Below, one piece after another: positions 5,268-6,216 of a DNA stretch of 6,216 bases. Each line of letters begins with the position of its first letter. Within the stretch, counting starts at the first letter, position 1. The notes under the pieces were generated by a model. That model made no database searches. It saw nothing but the letters and a program-made list of their open reading frames with translations, and was not told where the DNA came from. The stretch is taken from assembly GCA_030147455.1 (NCBI GenBank), contig JASKZU010000307.1:1-6216 (forward strand), written 5' to 3'. The translations under genes were made by a program, and so were the position numbers. This DNA is from Planococcus sp. (in: firmicutes) (GTDB lineage: Bacteria; Bacillota; Bacilli; Bacillales_A; Planococcaceae).

Positions 5268-6158
5268 ATGAATTTCGGACAAGTTATCACTGCAATGGCT
5301 ACACCATTCGATGCCAACGGTGAAATCGATTTTCAAGCAACAGCAAATCTTGTAGAGCATTTGATTCAAAACGGCTCAGACGGCCTGGTCGTCGCTGGGA
5401 CAACCGGTGAATCACCGACGCTGACAAATGAAGAAAAAGTGGCCCTGTTCGAGCATGTTGTAGGCGTTGCGGACGGCCGCATTAAAATTATTGCCGGCAC
5501 CGGCTCAAACAACACCCGGGCTTCTGTAACGCTGACACAGCAGGCAGAAGCGGCGGGCGTCGACGGCATCATGCTTGTAGCTCCTTACTATAATAAACCT
5601 TCACAGGAAGGCATGTACCGCCATTTTGAAGCTATTGCGCAGTCGACTCGCCTGCCTGTCATGCTTTACAACATTCCTGGCCGCAGCATCGTCAATATGT
5701 CGGTCGACCTTATCGTCCGTTTATCGCAAATCGACAACATCACCTCCGTCAAAGAAGCAAGCGGCAATTTGGATGCGGCCTCGGAGATCATTGAAAAAAC
5801 CGGCAGCGGATTTGCGGTTTACAGCGGTGACGACAGCTTGACCCTGCCAATGCTCTCCATTGGCGGAACCGGCATCGTTTCGGTTGCCTCACACATTGTC
5901 GGAAATGAAATGCAGCGCATGATTAAATTGTTCCGCACCGGCGATACTGCCGGCGCTGCTGCGATTCACCGGAAACTTCTCCCGACAATGAAAGCCCTAT
6001 TTGCAGCACCGAGCCCGAGCCCGGTAAAAGCCGCACTTGAATTGTACGGCATTCCAGTCGGCGGCGTACGCCTTCCGATGCTTGCACTGACGAAGGAAGA
6101 AACTGCTGCTTTAGAGCAGGCGCTGCCGATCTTCAAGCAAGATACAGTGACACAATAA
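5268..6158 (+). CDS. dapA: 4-hydroxy-tetrahydrodipicolinate synthase (dihydrodipicolinate synthase)
   Basis: Condenses pyruvate with aspartate semialdehyde in the cytoplasm, the first committed step to diaminopimelate (for the cell wall) and lysine. The 296 residues fit the family and form a TIM barrel. The Schiff-base lysine is K162 in SVKEASGN (160-167). The proton-relay residues are T45 in GTTGES (44-49), Y134 in LYNIPGRS (133-140) and Y108 in APYYNKPSQEG (105-115); R139 binds the second substrate, and SGDD lies at 186-189. These align with E. coli K161, T44, Y133, Y107 and R138. At the lysine feedback site, E. coli A49, H53, H56 and E84 are replaced by P50, N54, K57 and A85, which suggests a lysine-insensitive enzyme, as known for other Gram-positive forms. 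The gene is monocistronic between the riboswitch terminator and its own terminator. Length and all catalytic residues are intact. Confidence 0.98.
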   Translation: MNFGQVITAMATPFDANGEIDFQATANLVEHLIQNGSDGLVVAGTTGESPTLTNEEKVALFEHVVGVADGRIKIIAGTGSNNTRASVTLTQQAEAAGVDGIMLVAPYYNKPSQEGMYRHFEAIAQSTRLPVMLYNIPGRSIVNMSVDLIVRLSQIDNITSVKEASGNLDAASEIIEKTGSGFAVYSGDDSLTLPMLSIGGTGIVSVASHIVGNEMQRMIKLFRTGDTAGAAAIHRKLLPTMKALFAAPSPSPVKAALELYGIPVGGVRLPMLALTKEETAALEQALPIFKQDTVTQ

Positions 6159-6196
6159 AAAAAGCTTCGCAAATCAACTGATTTGCGAAGCTTTTT
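6159..6196 (+). terminator. Strong terminator after dapA, probably bidirectional
   Basis: A perfect 17-base-pair stem joins 6159-6175 to 6180-6196 across a four-base loop (AACT). It starts on the base after the dapA stop codon. Five A residues at its left foot and five T residues at its right foot give a T-run on either strand, extended by two more T on the minus strand, so it can end transcription from both sides. Confidence 0.93.
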
Positions 6197-6216
6197 ACTT
6201 GTAGATTTTCTCGAGC
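6195..6216 (-). CDS. Possible 3' end of a convergent gene (partial, very short)
   Basis: Read on the minus strand, the window edge gives the codons LEKIYK followed by TAA at 6197-6195. The stop overlaps the foot of the bidirectional terminator, a common arrangement for convergent genes. Six residues are too few to identify a product or to prove that the frame is real. Confidence 0.25.

Overview
The window looks like chromosomal DNA from a low-to-mid G+C Gram-positive bacterium of the Bacillales, possibly Planococcaceae. The reasons are strong AAGGGG/GGAGG-type ribosome binding sites on every gene, simple stem-plus-T-run terminators, a lysine riboswitch of the Bacillus type in front of dapA, and protein families common in that order. 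The family-level placement is an inference from protein character only. No insertion sequence, phage gene, tRNA, rRNA or CRISPR array is visible.

Layout: positions 1-4805 are read entirely on the minus strand. From right to left they hold a class I SAM-dependent methyltransferase (4209-4805), a membrane-anchored neutral zinc metallopeptidase of the YpfJ family (3309-4151), a TraB/PrgY-family membrane protein (2025-3191) ending at a strong terminator, a small three-helix membrane protein of unknown function (1630-1875) ending at a weaker hairpin, and the first 507 residues of an RND efflux transporter (start at 1523, running off the left edge). The RND gene has no stop in the window.

Positions 4806-5267 form a divergent control region. 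It holds a candidate leftward promoter for the methyltransferase cluster and a good sigma-A promoter firing right. The rightward promoter is followed by a complete lysine riboswitch (helices P1-P5 and a loop-loop kissing pair can all be traced) and its intrinsic terminator. The riboswitch controls dapA (5268-6158), the first committed enzyme of lysine/diaminopimelate synthesis. dapA ends in a symmetrical, probably bidirectional terminator. The last 22 bases may be the tail of a convergent minus-strand gene.

How the parts work together: lysine binding to the leader RNA is expected to stop transcription before dapA. The DapA protein lacks several residues used for lysine feedback in the E. coli enzyme, so control seems to rest on the RNA. 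The methyltransferase, metallopeptidase and TraB genes are close enough to be co-transcribed, but no shared function is known. Apart from the riboswitch-dapA unit the region is ordinary housekeeping and envelope content; I see no convincing new biological system.
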